NCBI GenBank assembly: GCA_951802425.1
Contig: OX637804.1
Coordinates: forward strand, 1,488,001-1,552,000
From: Clavaria fumosa
Taxonomy: Eukaryota > Basidiomycota > Agaricomycetes > Agaricales > Clavariaceae
Length of the DNA: 64,000 nt
Direction: 5' to 3'
Below the pieces are notes generated by a model. It did no database searches and was not told the origin of the DNA. It was given only the letters and a program-made list of their open reading frames with translations. A program made the position numbers and the translations under genes. Every line of letters starts with the position of its first letter. Within the stretch, counting starts at the first letter, position 1. Below are positions 9,584-21,772 of the stretch, in pieces.

Positions 9584-10923
9584 TGGGTATGTCTCGACTG
9601 ACCGTTTAAAAAGGACTTGCGAGAGATGTTAGACTACAAGAGCAGTAATGTGTTACTGCATCGCTGGACAGCACCAAGGTTGGAGCAATGGAGCAAAAAA
9701 TTCGATGCGAAAAGATCACTCACGTGACTAAACGCATTGCCAGTAAACTCGTTCGCATTGCCAAGCTGTGAGTACTGTGAGTCGCGAATAAGAGCGGTAA
9801 CGCGCACAAAAATGTGATGGTTCAAAAGGAAATGGCCAGCAAGGTGTTTCTCTACACATGAACCAATTAAAATGGTACGGTAATGTTTATATTGCAAGTC
9901 GGAAAGGGCTATGCTGGAATCCTCCGTATCATAATACCACAAACATGGCTTATAGGTGGCTATATGAATGCTCAAGCCTGCCCCATCTTTCGCATTATGT
10001 CGGTGTGGCCAAGCCATATGCCTGGTGTGTAAGATGAAGGCGATGACTGAGCGGAGGTTGGAGCAAAGAGCGTGAGAGTCCGAGCGTGACTGCTCAGCTG
10101 GCGAACACCGGCTTTGGCAAACGCAACAGCGCAAAAATGTCCTAGTAAGTCCATCGTCGTCGTTCTCTGCGAACATTCCTTACCAAAGCCAGCCTCATCT
10201 TCGGGCGGCCTATCAGATCGTCCTACCTCGCGCTCGCATCACTCTTAACACCAGTGGCGATCATCACCGTAGTCAAACTGAGGCAAGCACCCTCCAAGCC
10301 TGTCGCGAATCATAGCACGCCGCTGCAGGCTCAAGCTTCTCTCCACGCTAGCTCAAAGTTCGTGCTATCATGGTCGGTTATGTGGTGAACAAAACTGATT
10401 CTCTCCCCCTCTCCCTCACGTGTATAGGGAGGAGGAAGAGTTGTGAGTAAAATAAACCGCTTTCGTTTTCCGACATTTTCTCTACTGGTTGTAAGAGGGG
10501 CGCCGTTGATGACTGACTAGGCTCGACAGTATCATGAAATTCCTACGAGATGCTGAGAAGGGGGGCAACGGCGGCGGTGGTCATTGACGGTCGTGCAGCA
10601 GAGCTAGGGTGTTGCAAGTTTAGGCAACGGTTTGTGTCGACGTTATCGTTACACGTCGGGCGGTGGTGGTCCGTCTAACCCTTGCGTTGTTGCCGGTCTT
10701 TCCCCCCCCCCTTTGTGGTGACTTAGATTCTAGCATGGGTCGATGTCGCCCTGAAAAGAAATTTTACCCTTTCTGCACCAGAAGATGGAGAGACCCAGTG
10801 AGGCATAGTCAGGAACGGGCGCGTGAGCATTCGCGTCTGCGTGTGTGTTGCGACGCACGCACGCCCGTAACAGAGGGGTTGCCTCCATTGCACGCTACTG
10901 TAACCGTACCACCACGACCAACC
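9584..10923. other. Intergenic region; end of the left arm and unique sequence
   Basis: 9,584-9,962 is the carrier's upstream region and the rest of the duplicated arm, including the empty foldback target. 9,963-10,923 is unique to this side. No gene was recognised; a long antisense frame across 9,634-10,176 spans the arm boundary and has no family resemblance, so it is not called. Confidence 0.6.
9696..9703 (-). other. Empty target site of the foldback transposon
   Basis: On the minus strand this is GAATTTTT, present once, in the context that in the right arm is split by the 4,839-bp element with one GAATTTTT on each side (50,996-51,003 and 55,843-55,850). Confidence 0.88.
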
Positions 10924-12757
10924 ATGCCGGTTGTTGACCCGACCCGACGCCATTCTCTCCACATCGCGACGACGACGACACCAATAGGCCCAAGGCCCCT
11001 CCACCTTCTCGAGCGGGGCATCTCTACGCCTCCACCTGTGACACCGACGCGCAGCGCGTCGTCTCCCGACTCGGAGGCTGCCCCGGCCGGCGCGGCACGT
11101 TCTGCTGGCAGTAATTGCGTGTCGCCTGCGCTCGATCTGCCCTGGGGCGCTGAGCGGCCAGTAGTGGCCTCCCCTCGCTGTCGCCCTTCACGTCGCCCGT
11201 CGTCTATCTGCTACGTCTCGATGAAGAAAGAGGGTGGCCGCCGTGGCCTCGACCTCGACCTCCTTGGCGTGGCTACGGACGCGGACGGTGCTCCGTCTGC
11301 TGCTGCTGCAATATCTTCGAGTCGTCCCCGCTCTGCGGGCTCTGCGGGCTCTGCTGTGGGAGATGGATCGCGTGTTGCGCCTCCTGCCGCTGCAGGCCTT
11401 TCGTCAACGCCATCGGTCGCCTTGCACAGTGACGGCAATGATACTGACACCAAAAATGGGCTGGATGCAGCACGTCTCGCGCTCGCGAAGAGGCGCGTGT
11501 TTCGACCTCTTTTTTTACGCGTACTAACACCTTTTTTTCTTTCTTTTTTTCCACCCCTTTTCTTTGTTGGTCTCGCGGGTTCTCGTTGCAGACATGCTGA
11601 TCTGCTGCGATTCATAGCTCAGAAAGAGGCCAAGTGCATGGAGTTGCGCTCGCAGCTTGCAATACACGAGGCTGAGCTGTTGCAACGTGAGCGACCCGCT
11701 CACAATAACCGCTGACATCTCATCCTCGAACTAAATTACAGTGAAGCAAAAGTGGGAGCGCATCGCGCACCGCCAGTTCGAGCGACAGCAACATGCCGCG
11801 GCTTTGGCCGACCGTTCGCCGAGTCCCGCCGGCCTAGCCCACCACCTCAATGCCGCGGTGCTGGGCGGCATCAAGGAGGGGGTGGAGGGCGTCGGCCGGC
11901 TGCTTGTGGCCGGCATTGCCGACCTGGCGCCTTCCCCCACCCCTTCTCCTTCTGAGCTTGCGTCACCCGCTCAGTTGCCCTTGCCTTCTTGCTCTAGCGA
12001 CACGACAGCGACTCCGACCTCGACCGCCGCCTCTTCTAGATCTTCCACGTCCACAGCATGTTCATGGAGCGGCGGAAGCACAGAGACGGATTTGGACGTG
12101 AAGGAAGGGGATCTGGATGGCAGTGGTGTTAATGGTGGTGGCGGCGGCGGCGGCGGCGCGAATGGTATTTTGGATGCAATGGCCATCACTTCACCACAGC
12201 CGCAGCCGCAGCAAGAGCAAGGATCATTATCGACAATACATAGTCATAATCAACAGCAGCAGCGGCAGCACGGCCTCGGCTTGCTCACCGTGGCCATGGG
12301 GGGGAGCGCGATGCAGCCTGTGACGTCGTTGGTGGGTACGGCGGCGAAAAAGTGGGGAGAGCTGCAGCGCACGTCGACGTGAGTGTGGCTGTTTTCTCTG
12401 CTCCCTTGGGAAGAGGACGCTGATGTTGCAGCGGTTGATGGACGCAGCTTTGCCAAAAGCCAGAAGCGCGCTTCTATTCTCCTTTCGGACGTATCTCAAT
12501 CACTGGCTGCGCTCATGTCGCCGTTGTCGCCAACGTCATTGCCTGTGCATGCCGAAGCTGAGACTAAGGTGACGGCAACGGCGACGACGATCGTTGACGG
12601 CAATCTCGGTGGTGCTGCCGAAGGTAAAGAATCAAGCATAGCCCAAAAACCTGAAAGATCCCTTTTGGACGACGACGACGACGACAACGACGAAGAGGCA
12701 GCAAGGAGGAATGCAGAACTGGGACCTGTCTTGAAACCTGATACGAAGCCATCATGA
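10924..12757 (+). CDS. Uncharacterised basidiomycete protein, low-complexity with short coiled coil
   Basis: Four exons can be read: 10924-11498, 11592-11686, 11742-12378 and 12448-12757 (538 residues, all junctions in frame). The first donor (GTTTCG) is weak, so that junction is the least certain. Exon 2-3 encode a helical segment (HADLLRFIAQKEAKCMELRS...AELLQLKQKWERI), the last exon starts with TFAKSQKRASILL, and these two blocks look like the conserved core; the rest is Ser/Pro/Thr-rich with poly-Gly, poly-Gln and poly-Asp runs. I recall a similar layout in fungal proteins of unknown function (possibly the DUF4048 group), but cannot verify this. The start chosen is the ATG at 10,924 in good context; the frame is open further upstream. 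No role is proposed. Confidence 0.65.
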
Positions 12758-13095
12758 TGACTTGTTCAATTCTGATTATTTTTTGTGTGATTTTTGAGAT
12801 TGATTTATCACGTGATTTGCTGTGCTGAGACTGTATTTGTCATCATTTTCTAGTCACCGTTTGGCCGCCGCTTTGCTCCTTCCCCTTTCAAAGCTCGACG
12901 CCGTTCCTTTGCTCTTTTTCAACTACCATCATCATCGCGAACACCAACGAGCAGCGCTGGCTCTGTTCTTTCCTCACCGTCGCTGATAACATTGTTCGCC
13001 ACGTTCATCTCGCAAGCCAAGAACGCGTGGTCTACCACCAATCATTCACCTCGTGTCTTTCCTAATCTCGTCACTCCCAACCCTCTCTTTCCCCG

Positions 13096-15307
13096 ATGTC
13101 CCACTACGCCCAATCGATGCAGCCCCAGGTGCAGCCATCCACCCTCGCATGGACCTCCGCCGCAACGACGAGTCAACGACACCAGTACCAGCAGCAGCAA
13201 CAGCCCGCGCAAGTCGTCGCTCCGCCTCCGTTTGCGGGAGCTCCCCCGATACCACAGGGCGTGAATCCTCAGGTCTGGGCTGCGGGGTCCTGGCAATACA
13301 ACCCCGCGTGGGCTACCCAGCCGTATAACCCGCCTGCTCCGTGGGCCCCTGGCTATGGCTGGGGCCCTCCCGCTGTCGCTCAAACCAGCGCCCAGGGGGC
13401 GCCAGTCCCATCAACTGCAATGGCTACTGCGGCTGCTGCTGCTGCTGCGGCGGCGGCGGCGTCTCCGAATCACAATCCGTATAAACGTATACCCAAGCCA
13501 CCAGACCCTAGCTATTGGGACGAGCCACTGTCCAGCAATCCGCTCGGTTTGGAAAACATGGTGCCACGGTGAGCTTTTCCCCCTTTCGACAAATTAATCT
13601 CTACCCTTTTTTGGTTGTGGACTAACGATGACCCCTTTGTTCGCTTGTTCGTTGTGCAGGGGCGAGCGGCGCGAATGCGTTGACGGCGATATTCCGCCTA
13701 CTCCGTGGATCTGGAACCCGCCTGGCCTCGTTCACGACAAGCCGGACGAGGAGCTACCAGTCGCCGCTGATCTCGCCGGGTACGAGGCCCGCCGTGCCTC
13801 ACTAGAGAACCAGCTGCACCGTCCATCCTCACGCCGCACGTCGGAGGACAAACAGAGGTCTGTCCCAAGTCAGCGTATATCTCCACCCCTTCCGTCATCG
13901 CATACGTCTCCGAGCACGTCACATCGCAGTCGATCAGCATCTGATCACCCAGGCGTGTATCACAACCATCGCTCCCCAGAGCACGGCCCCTCGCCCGATA
14001 GGCATCGAAGTGCTACGACGTCAGAAACTCATCAACGCCATCAACCTCAGCACCAGCACCAATCTCAACATCGTCAACCGGCCAAGAGCAGCTCTGTTGA
14101 TGCCCTCGCAGAGACGTTCACCGCCAGACTCGAGCTCCAGCCCACCTTTTCCCCCGGGATTGTCCGCACCCCTGGTGGCTATCGCACGCTATCCCACAAC
14201 GATAGCCGCGAAGAAATGACGGCGAACAGCGCGCACCACGATTATGCGACGCAAGGAGAACAGCAGCGTCATATTCCCTCACCCGGCTTGGACGGTCGAA
14301 TACCAGGCCTTGGCCGTCCGCGCACAAGCGCCGGGCGCCATTCTTCCATGCCTACGCTTGTTCCTTCTCCCTCCTCTCCCTCGCCTCCTTCCTCTGCGGC
14401 AGCAGCAGCAGCCGTTTCTTCTTCGACCTCTTCTGCCGCCGTAGCCAGTTTGGTGGACTCGTTCTCGGGTATGTCTATGACCTTTGTGGATGAGCCTGCA
14501 AGCCTCTCTAGCTCGTTTCCCTCTGGTCCCGTTGCTGCGGTTCGCAACGCCGCTGCCAGTTCGAGCTCGCGCAGCCAGAGTGACCCGACTGCATTCGCAC
14601 GCGGTGTTGCAGCGTATCCACCGCATCAACATCTGCACCAGCAAGTGCGCAGCCAGAGCGACTCTCTGGGGCGCTCCGCTTCGCTGGACACCATCGCAGA
14701 GAACACGGCGGAGCGGTGGTCTGCGCGCGAGACGCGGTCCGCGAGGTCGATCCCGGCTCCCATCGTCTCGAATGGGCTCGGATGGAGCAGCGCAGGAGCA
14801 AATGCGACGTCGTTTGCCGCCTCTGGTACGCTCCCTGCCAGCGCGGGGCCTCTGACTGGGGGCCGCGGGTCACGGCCGTCGCCGCCATACCACAATCCGC
14901 TGCCACGCCCGCCCGAGGAGGTGCATAATCCGGCGACCTCGGCGCCCCTGCCGCCGTCCCGGCCACCACCGCCACCGGGGACGTGGAAGCTCAAGGTACG
15001 ACGTGGCTTTTGGAATAGGCGGGGCGATTTCTTGACGCGGGACGGGTTCATCGTGTACGCGCCTGCGGAGAAGGCGTACCCCAAGGAGCTGGAGCACTAC
15101 CCGGAGGACGCGTACATCAACGAGACGGGCGACAGGATCGAGTATGCTGATAGACCGGAATTGCCTGAGTCTTTGCCTCGGCATGGTCGCCCACCAGTCC
15201 AGCCGTATGATGTTGTGTGTAGTTTTTTTTTTCCCTTCCCTCTTCCGAATGCCTCGCCTCTCTGACTGATCCCATTTCAGTTTCTTCAGTACGAATATTT
15301 GGCGTAG
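13096..15307 (+). CDS. Uncharacterised Pro/Ser/Ala-rich protein
   Basis: Three exons, 13096-13568, 13660-15214 and 15281-15307, give 684 residues with all junctions in frame. The N-terminus is rich in Gln, Pro and Ala, with a poly-Ala run at about 13,425-13,460. Short ordered blocks stand out: YKRIPKPPDPSYWDEPLS and NPLGLENMVPRG at the first junction, TPWIWNPP early in exon 2, and a C-terminal block (about 14,980-15,210) with WKLKVRRGFWNRRGDFL and an Asp/Glu-rich tail. The last exon adds only nine residues (FLQYEYLA at the end). These blocks look conserved, the rest disordered. No known domain was recognised. It converges on the RBR gene with about 275 bp between stop codons. Confidence 0.72.
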
Positions 15308-15582
15308 CTTGAAGCTGGGTTTTCCTCTTATGCAAATCTCGCCCATGATTGGAATTTTCTTTCTTGTTCTTGACTGATTTGTAGAATTGAAAAGTACTTT
15401 TGCACGACGTAATTAGACACGTAACATTGACTCATTCTGATGCCAGTAGCAACCCGTCTGCCCGAGAGGATACATTTATATAGTAATCTTAGCATAACTT
15501 ACAAACCGTGAATACATTTTGAATTATATGGTACAAAGCAACGAAGAGCGGAATACAAATTAGGGCAGAAATTTGACACGCA

Positions 15583-17685
15583 CTACGCCTGGCTAGGGTA
15601 TATGCCTCCATGGGCATTCCGCATATGATCATAAATACCGTTTCCGTTCGCGAACGTCTGCATACACACCCAACAAATATGGGTTCGGCACTGAATACAC
15701 GTGACGTGATTGCATCCCTCAGTCCGCTCGATGGCGGCCTGGCACCCGGGACAGCTTTTGACTCCGTGGGTGGTCGCCCACTGCTGGAAGAGGTCGTCGT
15801 CGTCCACGCACTCCTCGCCTTCGTGGTACTCGCCATGGCACTTGGCGCATATCTGGGTGAGGCACGCGGGGCAATGCAGGACGGCGTCCCGCGGGACGCG
15901 GCGGTACACCTGCGGGCAGTCCGGCGTCGGGCAGAAATGGAACTCCCGCGGGTGGGAGTAGACGTACGCGAGGAAGCACGCGAGGACGACGGCGTCGAAC
16001 TGGGGGGCCGTCAGGATGTCCTGGGCCACCGAGAGCGGTATGCGCTCCGGGCAGGTCCCGTGGTTGCCCAGACAGGTCAAGGGAAACGCCTTGACGTCTA
16101 CGGAGGCGCAGATATACCCGGACAGGCAGGACCGGCACCAGCTGTGTCCGCAGCGCAACGCAATGGGGGACATCGGTTTGTTTAGACACACGGGGCAAGA
16201 TACCTGAGAGCCTCCAGAGGCCTTGCGCCTCTGGGCGGAGCATACCGCCTTACACACCTTTTCGCGTAGCTCGTCCGAGCCGCGGATCCGAAGGGTGCGG
16301 TTCGCCAGATCCAGCACGACGTTGTCCGTGCCAGCGTCACGCTGAAGCTTCAGGAGCTCGGCATTCATGAAAATTTCTAGGAGGTTACCGGTGAGGTGGA
16401 TGACGTGGACTTTTTCTGCCTTGAGATGCTCTAATCGCTCGAGGAGAGCCAGGCGGACGACGTCGCGCTTCTCCTTCGGTCCGAGCAGCGCAATTGTGTG
16501 TCTGGTGTTGTTGAGTTGGACTTGAACATCAGGATGGAGTGGTTCGAGCTCGTGGATGTACTTCTCCCCGGCAGGGGACTCGAAAAAGGTATGCCAGATG
16601 GGCTTGCCGTCATTCTTAGCTATCTCGCCTCGTAGTAGCCGTTCGAACCCGGTTTTCATTCGCCCTATCACCTTTGTGTTGTCCCCTGATAGTTTAATGA
16701 CGGCAGATTCCTGTCGAAAAATAACAGATATTCTGCAACAACTTTGCCAGTATGACTGGCGCAGAGCAGTGATATCCGAAGAGAGCAAACGGTAGACATT
16801 GATGGGTAGCGCGTATGAGACGGATTTTATATGGAATGCGTGTATCCGATCCTTGCCAGTGAAGCGCTGACACCGATCATGCAGGACATCGCATGCTTGC
16901 TTCGCGTGCGCGGGAGAGGTGAAATGGGCCCATGCCTGAATCCGTTTTCCTGCCTGATTGGGGAGGAGGACATCGAAATTGAGCACTTCACCGATTCTAT
17001 CTAAGATTTCTCGGATGCGAGCGATGGCGTCGCCCGTGGAACGATAGTTAGGGTCCTTCATCATTATGGCCTCGGCGTGGCCAAAGCGCCCCAGGTCCTT
17101 GGCGGTGGCCGTTGGCGGCAGCCCCCGGAAGCGTACAGTATACGAGGCAAGAGACGGGATGCCATCATAATGGCTTGCGGTGATTGTGTGTTGTCGTACG
17201 AGCGCTCCTTGCGCAGCAGCAACGGCTTTCTCGGCTTGCTTGAGGGTGGAGTATCCCGCAAACGCATCTTTGCACGCCGGTCGCCATGCGAGACGTACGC
17301 AAGTGTCGTCCCATACGCCCGAGCCCTTGTTCGTATTGTTGACTGGAACGCGAGCGATTAGCTTCCGCCCGAAGACCTGGGAGCCGTTCAGGGCGGTAGT
17401 AGCGTTTATAGCCGCAGAGGGGCTTTCGTATCGTGCTTTGACCGAGAGCAAGTCATGCTTGTGGAAGCACACGACGTTGAGCAGCTGGCCGTACTTGCTC
17501 AACGTGTCGAAGAGGGTGACGGGTCCAACGGTGGAGGGTATCTGCTCCACCACGACCCAACGGGACTCGAAACCGGTTGTGACATCGCGAATCTCGAAAC
17601 CGGCGGCGAGTTTGAGCTTTGTGTGGTCTAGGACTGTGACGGCGAGGTCGGGGGTCGTTTCTGTCGGCTTGGCGCCGTCGCCCAT
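15583..17685 (-). CDS. RRM-containing RBR-type E3 ubiquitin ligase
   Basis: A single 700-codon exon. The N-terminal half has RRM-like folds (about residues 45-110 and 150-270), the middle is a KH-like region, and the C-terminus is a RING-IBR-RING2 unit: RING1 from CPVCLNKPMSPIALRCGHSWC, IBR with CPACLTQICAKCHGEYH, and RING2 CPGC...GCNHVTCIQC, where the Cys in GCNHVTC is the expected catalytic thioester residue. The order RRM/KH then RBR resembles the C-terminal half of DEAH12-type and related fungal proteins, some with N-terminal CCCH fingers; none is visible here. The start is taken at the first ATG (17,685); the frame is open to a TTG at 17,733, and an upstream exon cannot be excluded. Role inferred: RNA-associated ubiquitylation. 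Confidence 0.85.
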   Translation of the reverse strand: MGDGAKPTETTPDLAVTVLDHTKLKLAAGFEIRDVTTGFESRWVVVEQIPSTVGPVTLFDTLSKYGQLLNVVCFHKHDLLSVKARYESPSAAINATTALNGSQVFGRKLIARVPVNNTNKGSGVWDDTCVRLAWRPACKDAFAGYSTLKQAEKAVAAAQGALVRQHTITASHYDGIPSLASYTVRFRGLPPTATAKDLGRFGHAEAIMMKDPNYRSTGDAIARIREILDRIGEVLNFDVLLPNQAGKRIQAWAHFTSPAHAKQACDVLHDRCQRFTGKDRIHAFHIKSVSYALPINVYRLLSSDITALRQSYWQSCCRISVIFRQESAVIKLSGDNTKVIGRMKTGFERLLRGEIAKNDGKPIWHTFFESPAGEKYIHELEPLHPDVQVQLNNTRHTIALLGPKEKRDVVRLALLERLEHLKAEKVHVIHLTGNLLEIFMNAELLKLQRDAGTDNVVLDLANRTLRIRGSDELREKVCKAVCSAQRRKASGGSQVSCPVCLNKPMSPIALRCGHSWCRSCLSGYICASVDVKAFPLTCLGNHGTCPERIPLSVAQDILTAPQFDAVVLACFLAYVYSHPREFHFCPTPDCPQVYRRVPRDAVLHCPACLTQICAKCHGEYHEGEECVDDDDLFQQWATTHGVKSCPGCQAAIERTEGCNHVTCIQCRTHICWVCMQTFANGNGIYDHMRNAHGGIYPSQA

Positions 17686-19803
17686 GAGGGTTGTCGTTGT
17701 ACGTAGGATTTGGAGCGCCCCAGTCCAATCCAATGCTAATTACTACGACGGTGCTGTAAGCTTGGCGCGTGACATGCGTCAATTTTCCTGTGTCCGCAGC
17801 AAGAAGCCGGGTGTGAAGCGCTCGCTTGTACCCGGATGTCCCCGCCTCTCTCCCACATGCACACAACGTACTGCATTTAGAAAACGAAGGGAAGCCATAA
17901 CGTGGCCAGAACACTGGCTCGGGCAAGCGGCGCCTGCTCTGACGGCCGCACACGACTGAAAGGGATTAGGACCCTGCCAATCACCTGGATCGACTCCGAA
18001 CCTTCGTGCATATGGCAAGCCAATCCAATCTGTTTTCGTTTGCAATACGAGTGAGCACATCGATCTTCTTGGGCGCTAGCTTACGAATGCAGCGCAGGTT
18101 TTTTGTGGTTACTTTTGAGGCGTCTCAGAAACCTCGATGGTCCATGGTGAGACACAAATCTCATTTATACTAATGCAATCTCTTTGTTTTTCACGGTTCC
18201 GGAACTTCTCTCGGGAGGTGCGTTGATACGACACTTGGACCAGGCTGGCAGCTATGTCTTCGCAATCCAGGCCAGGACCCTCTGTCCGATACAGTCGTAG
18301 TTCAACCACCAGGTGTCCAATACAGTAGGAGCAACTCGGGCGTCGCCGCCCCTTCCAACATCGCCTATGTCCTTGACGCCGGTGAGTGAGTCGCTGAAGG
18401 GGATACGAGACGAACAGAGACGCAAATACCTGATGGAGTACGGATAGAGAGACAGATCGTGCCAACATGAAGTGAGCAGATCTGGGTTGTTTACTCTTAC
18501 TGTGCTAGTCGCTCGCTAGGCTAGGACAAGTTCAGAACGTCAGCTGTCACCAACCGTTTTTGATCCAGACATTCTCTGAAACTCAGGCAGCAAATATATG
18601 GTACCTCTGGCAATTGATAACGGAGGCGCTAACTATCGCGGGTCTTCATTTTGGCGCCGTTATGGACAACCTCCGTCAGTCAGTTCGCTCGTCCTTGAGT
18701 GAGATTCAACGAGATGGTGAAGTTGGCCTCTGCAAAACTTAACGAGAAGAAATTGAATATTTGCTATGCTACGCATCGCGCATCATCGACAAGGATGAGA
18801 GATACGCCCCAAAACTGAATTTCTGTTCGCGACCGCGCAGCTCTCCCGTGAGTGGGCGACCGTGAGAGTCAGCGAGTGACGTTGGTCCGAGCGGTCGCTG
18901 ATGATTGTTTTGGGTGCCTTTGTGTGTCTGTCACCTAATCGATTGGACAGACAGCACCGAAGCTGATCGGAGTTCCCGTGAGATCCCTGTCTTTAACCCC
19001 GCTGCCATCCATGTTCGCTCGCTGTGCATATTTAGTCTCACCAAAAGCTGGAAGAATGGAATGTCTTGCAAGGCCGGAAAAGACGGATGTTTCCGCATGG
19101 TGTGGGACCGTTTACACCAATGGCGGAGTTTTTTTTTCTCTATCTAATTTATTTGAGACAGGGGCGGGGTGATTTTACTTCTCGGAATTCGATTGGGTGT
19201 AACTAGCCCTTTTCTAGACTAAAGAGAAAAAAAAAAACAAGGGAAAAAAAAAAGGGAAGGGGGGGAAAATGCGCGTGTGTGGGGGGGAGGAGGGTGAGTA
19301 CTTACAGTTTTACACGCTCTCAACACATTGCTTTGCTTTCCTCCATCCTGGTCTCCTCGACGCACGATTTGATATGGACTTTCCTCGTGCGCTCATTGTA
19401 GCCTTTGTACGGCTTACAAAATCAGCAATTCGTACGTGGTTTGCGCGTTTACACACGTCAATGGAAACCGATTCGGGTTTTTCGCTTTAGTGGCAAGCCT
19501 GACGCTGTTGATATGCGAATATCTGGCGACTTGTAGGTGTCCTTGTTCATGCTGAACGGACTCTTCACTGAGAAAGAGATGGAACTCGACAGTCTCTATT
19601 GAACGCTCTCGCGTCTGGGTGTACGTACCATATCCACCTTTTCTCCCTCTACCCCCCGTTCTGAATCTTGGCTTTTCGAATCAGTCGGCCGCCCACGAAA
19701 AAAGCGATCATGATCAAGGCCTCTTTTATCCTGCTGCGGTATCTTCCTATACCAGCTCAATTGTGAGATATTTATTCTCGACCTATGCTTCGACCAAGCT
19801 CAC
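17686..19803. other. No gene recognised
   Basis: Only short unsupported frames. It has long homopolymer runs (A and G runs at about 19,220-19,290, T run near 19,130). It may hold promoter or decayed sequence. Confidence 0.5.
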
Positions 19804-20500
19804 TTGACGCATCTCAGTATCAATCTGTATTTCTTACATCAATCCACGTCGGGAAATGCGTCGAGAGAACTATGCCTTGCTATGTATGGTTATGAAGGTG
19901 CCCTGGTGCAAGCCTTGGTCACTGCCCTGGAGATAATTATTGCTGGCCGAGGTGAGAGACCATTGACCCTCACATTCGCACAATCCTAATTTCGCGGTTT
20001 CCTTGTGTAGTATACGCGACGTTCCACGAGTCGACTATCGTGGCAATAGTGCTAGCCATTATCATCCTGGCCGAGTTGATCTTCAACGTTGTTGGGACCG
20101 TGCTTGTAGCTACGGCGTCTCTATTCAATGGCTACTGTATCGTCATCAATCATGTGCCCGGCCTTGGCGGATATACTGCGTCAGTAACGTTTTCTCTCTC
20201 TCAAATCAAAGCCGCTTCTCATGAACTGCTCTGTAGGTATGCGATGGTGTTTGCGCAAGCACTGCTGGGCATTGTGCAGGCAATCGGCATCATTCGGCTT
20301 GGGACCAAGTTCAGAAGGACCGACAGGCTACTATTCGTGCTAATGCGAGACCATCTTGTTACCTTTGTCTTTATCCTAAGTAATCGCCGATACTTCTTAC
20401 CTCTCCTTCACTGGCCGCTGACGCACGTGGATTGTCCTTGGCACAGCTGTCATAATAATAGCAGTCGTCTTCCTCAAATACGTTGTATACGAAGTCTTCT
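19804..20500 (+). CDS. Multi-helix membrane protein, partial model (DUF6533-like layout)
   Basis: Three joins can be read: a helix ending EIIIAGR spliced (donor GTGAGA, acceptor near 20,012) to VYATFHESTIV, then further hydrophobic helices (IVLAIIILAELIFNVVGTVLVA; AQALLGIVQAIGIIRLG; a final one TVIIIAVVFLKYVVYEVF after an intron ending near 20,448) and a stop at about 20,500. The pattern of a helix ending in RVYA(L) followed by hydrophobic pairs recalls the basidiomycete-expanded DUF6533 seven-helix proteins, whose function is unknown. The N-terminal helices could not be placed cleanly, so the gene may be truncated or broken. Confidence 0.4.
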
Positions 20501-20544
20501 AGTGGGTGGTCAAATTTGCCGACCTCTCCACGGCTGACATACGT

Positions 20545-20562
20545 CACACACACACACACACA
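20545..20562. repeat. (CA)n microsatellite
   Basis: Nine CA dinucleotides in a row, in intergenic sequence downstream of the membrane-protein gene. Confidence 0.85.
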
Positions 20563-21258
20563 GCTTCCTCGTGCCATTTATTGCGTGCTTCGTACGTGCT
20601 CCGTCTGATATTTCTCCAGACAGCGGGCCGGGGTCTCATCACACACTTTTTTTATTCCTTTACCCACGCAGGGCTGTCGCATTGTGCTGAACATGCAAGA
20701 CCTCGCTTTGAACCGGGAAGCTATGGAACTCACATCAGTCCTGCCTGTCGGGACAGGCGCGTCGCGAGACACCGGTTTCCTCCGATCAGAGCCCAACAGC
20801 GAGACAACCCCGCCCCAATCAGCATGACCCCCGTTATTTGACGCCCCTCTAATTTCAGACTCGGAAGGAACGGAGAGAACATGGGGCACCGATCTCTTTT
20901 TTTTATATCACTCTGATTTTTTTTTTCTCTTATCTAAAAAAATCATTCGTTCAGAGGTGCTCAGCCGTCGGGGGTCTCCAAATGGGTTTCTTTCCTGACA
21001 TCACGGAAAGCGCGGCATCCGAAGGTCAATCGTACATAAGTTTACTGGTTGTATTAGTAGTTAAATGGCTCCTCTGGGCCGGAGTATACATGACTGATGG
21101 ACTACATCACATTCCCCTGGGCTCGACGAGCGAACACAGAGGTTACATCACATGACTTTACATCACATGACCTCATGACGCAGACCCGCTCCGCAGTCAT
21201 TTCAAAGGGCGACAGTCTGAACGTGTAACAGTCGTTTTGTTTCTTCATCTCATCCGCC

Positions 21259-21772
21259 ATGGTTAAAGCTTCCGACGTCGTACTCATCCTGGTGAGTTTT
21301 CTGGACCCAATAAGGTCTTCGCATATGAGCGTGGTGTCTCCCTAGGTCGCTATTTTGTTCCCACCCGCTGCGGCGGCGTTCGTCACTGGCTGCAGCTGCG
21401 ATCTTCTGATCAACATCTGCCTTACCATGTACGCTCCCTTCTCTTCACCCGCCATACCTCCGGGGGGACCGACAGACCGCGCTCACCACACCCCTCTCTG
21501 CCTCATAGCTTGGGCTACTTCCCGGGACACATACACGCGTTCTGGCTCATATACAAGAAGATGCAGGCGGAGGAGCGGTATGGGTATGGTGGCTTCCAAT
21601 GTGCGTACTCTCTCTCTGGTTCTTCGAACCCCCCCCCCCGCCGCATGTGCGTCGCTGACACCCGAGCATCGATGCAATGGTAGATGTGGGCAACGGCCGC
21701 TACGAGCCGTCGTACGCGCAGGCTGCGCCCGGGGCGGGACCGCCCAACTATGGTGCCACGGGCCATGCTTGA
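21259..21772 (+). CDS. PMP3: Pmp3/UPF0057 small plasma-membrane proteolipid
   Basis: Four small exons (21259-21291, 21346-21428, 21509-21600, 21684-21772) encode 98 residues with all junctions in frame. Two hydrophobic helices flank the family signature: VLILVAILFPPAAAAF, then LLINICLTILGYFPGHIHAFW and the basic end YKK. Pmp3 proteins are short plasma-membrane proteins that keep membrane potential in check and affect cation and stress tolerance. After the conserved 55 residues there is a polar Gly/Tyr/Pro-rich tail (EERYGYGGFQYVGNGRY...), common in fungal members. The gene was too short and too split to appear as one frame; it was recognised from the spliced protein. Confidence 0.9.

Larger units (their letters stand above)
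6936..9962 (+). repeat. Left arm of the 3-kb inverted segmental duplication
   Basis: Sequence from 6,936 to 9,962 matches the reverse complement of 50,756-58,612 once the 4.8-kb insertion in the latter is removed (about 3,027 versus 3,010 bp). Both coding and non-coding parts match, with scattered substitutions and small indels; by eye identity is in the mid-90s percent. The arm contains a complete ornithine-carrier gene and about 380 bp of its upstream region. This arm keeps the ancestral, uninterrupted sequence at the foldback target site. Confidence 0.92.

Noticed and set aside
9634..10176. 180-codon antisense ORF next to the carrier gene
   Set aside because: It crosses the boundary of the duplicated arm, and in the right arm the same frame is split by the foldback element; it resembles nothing known.
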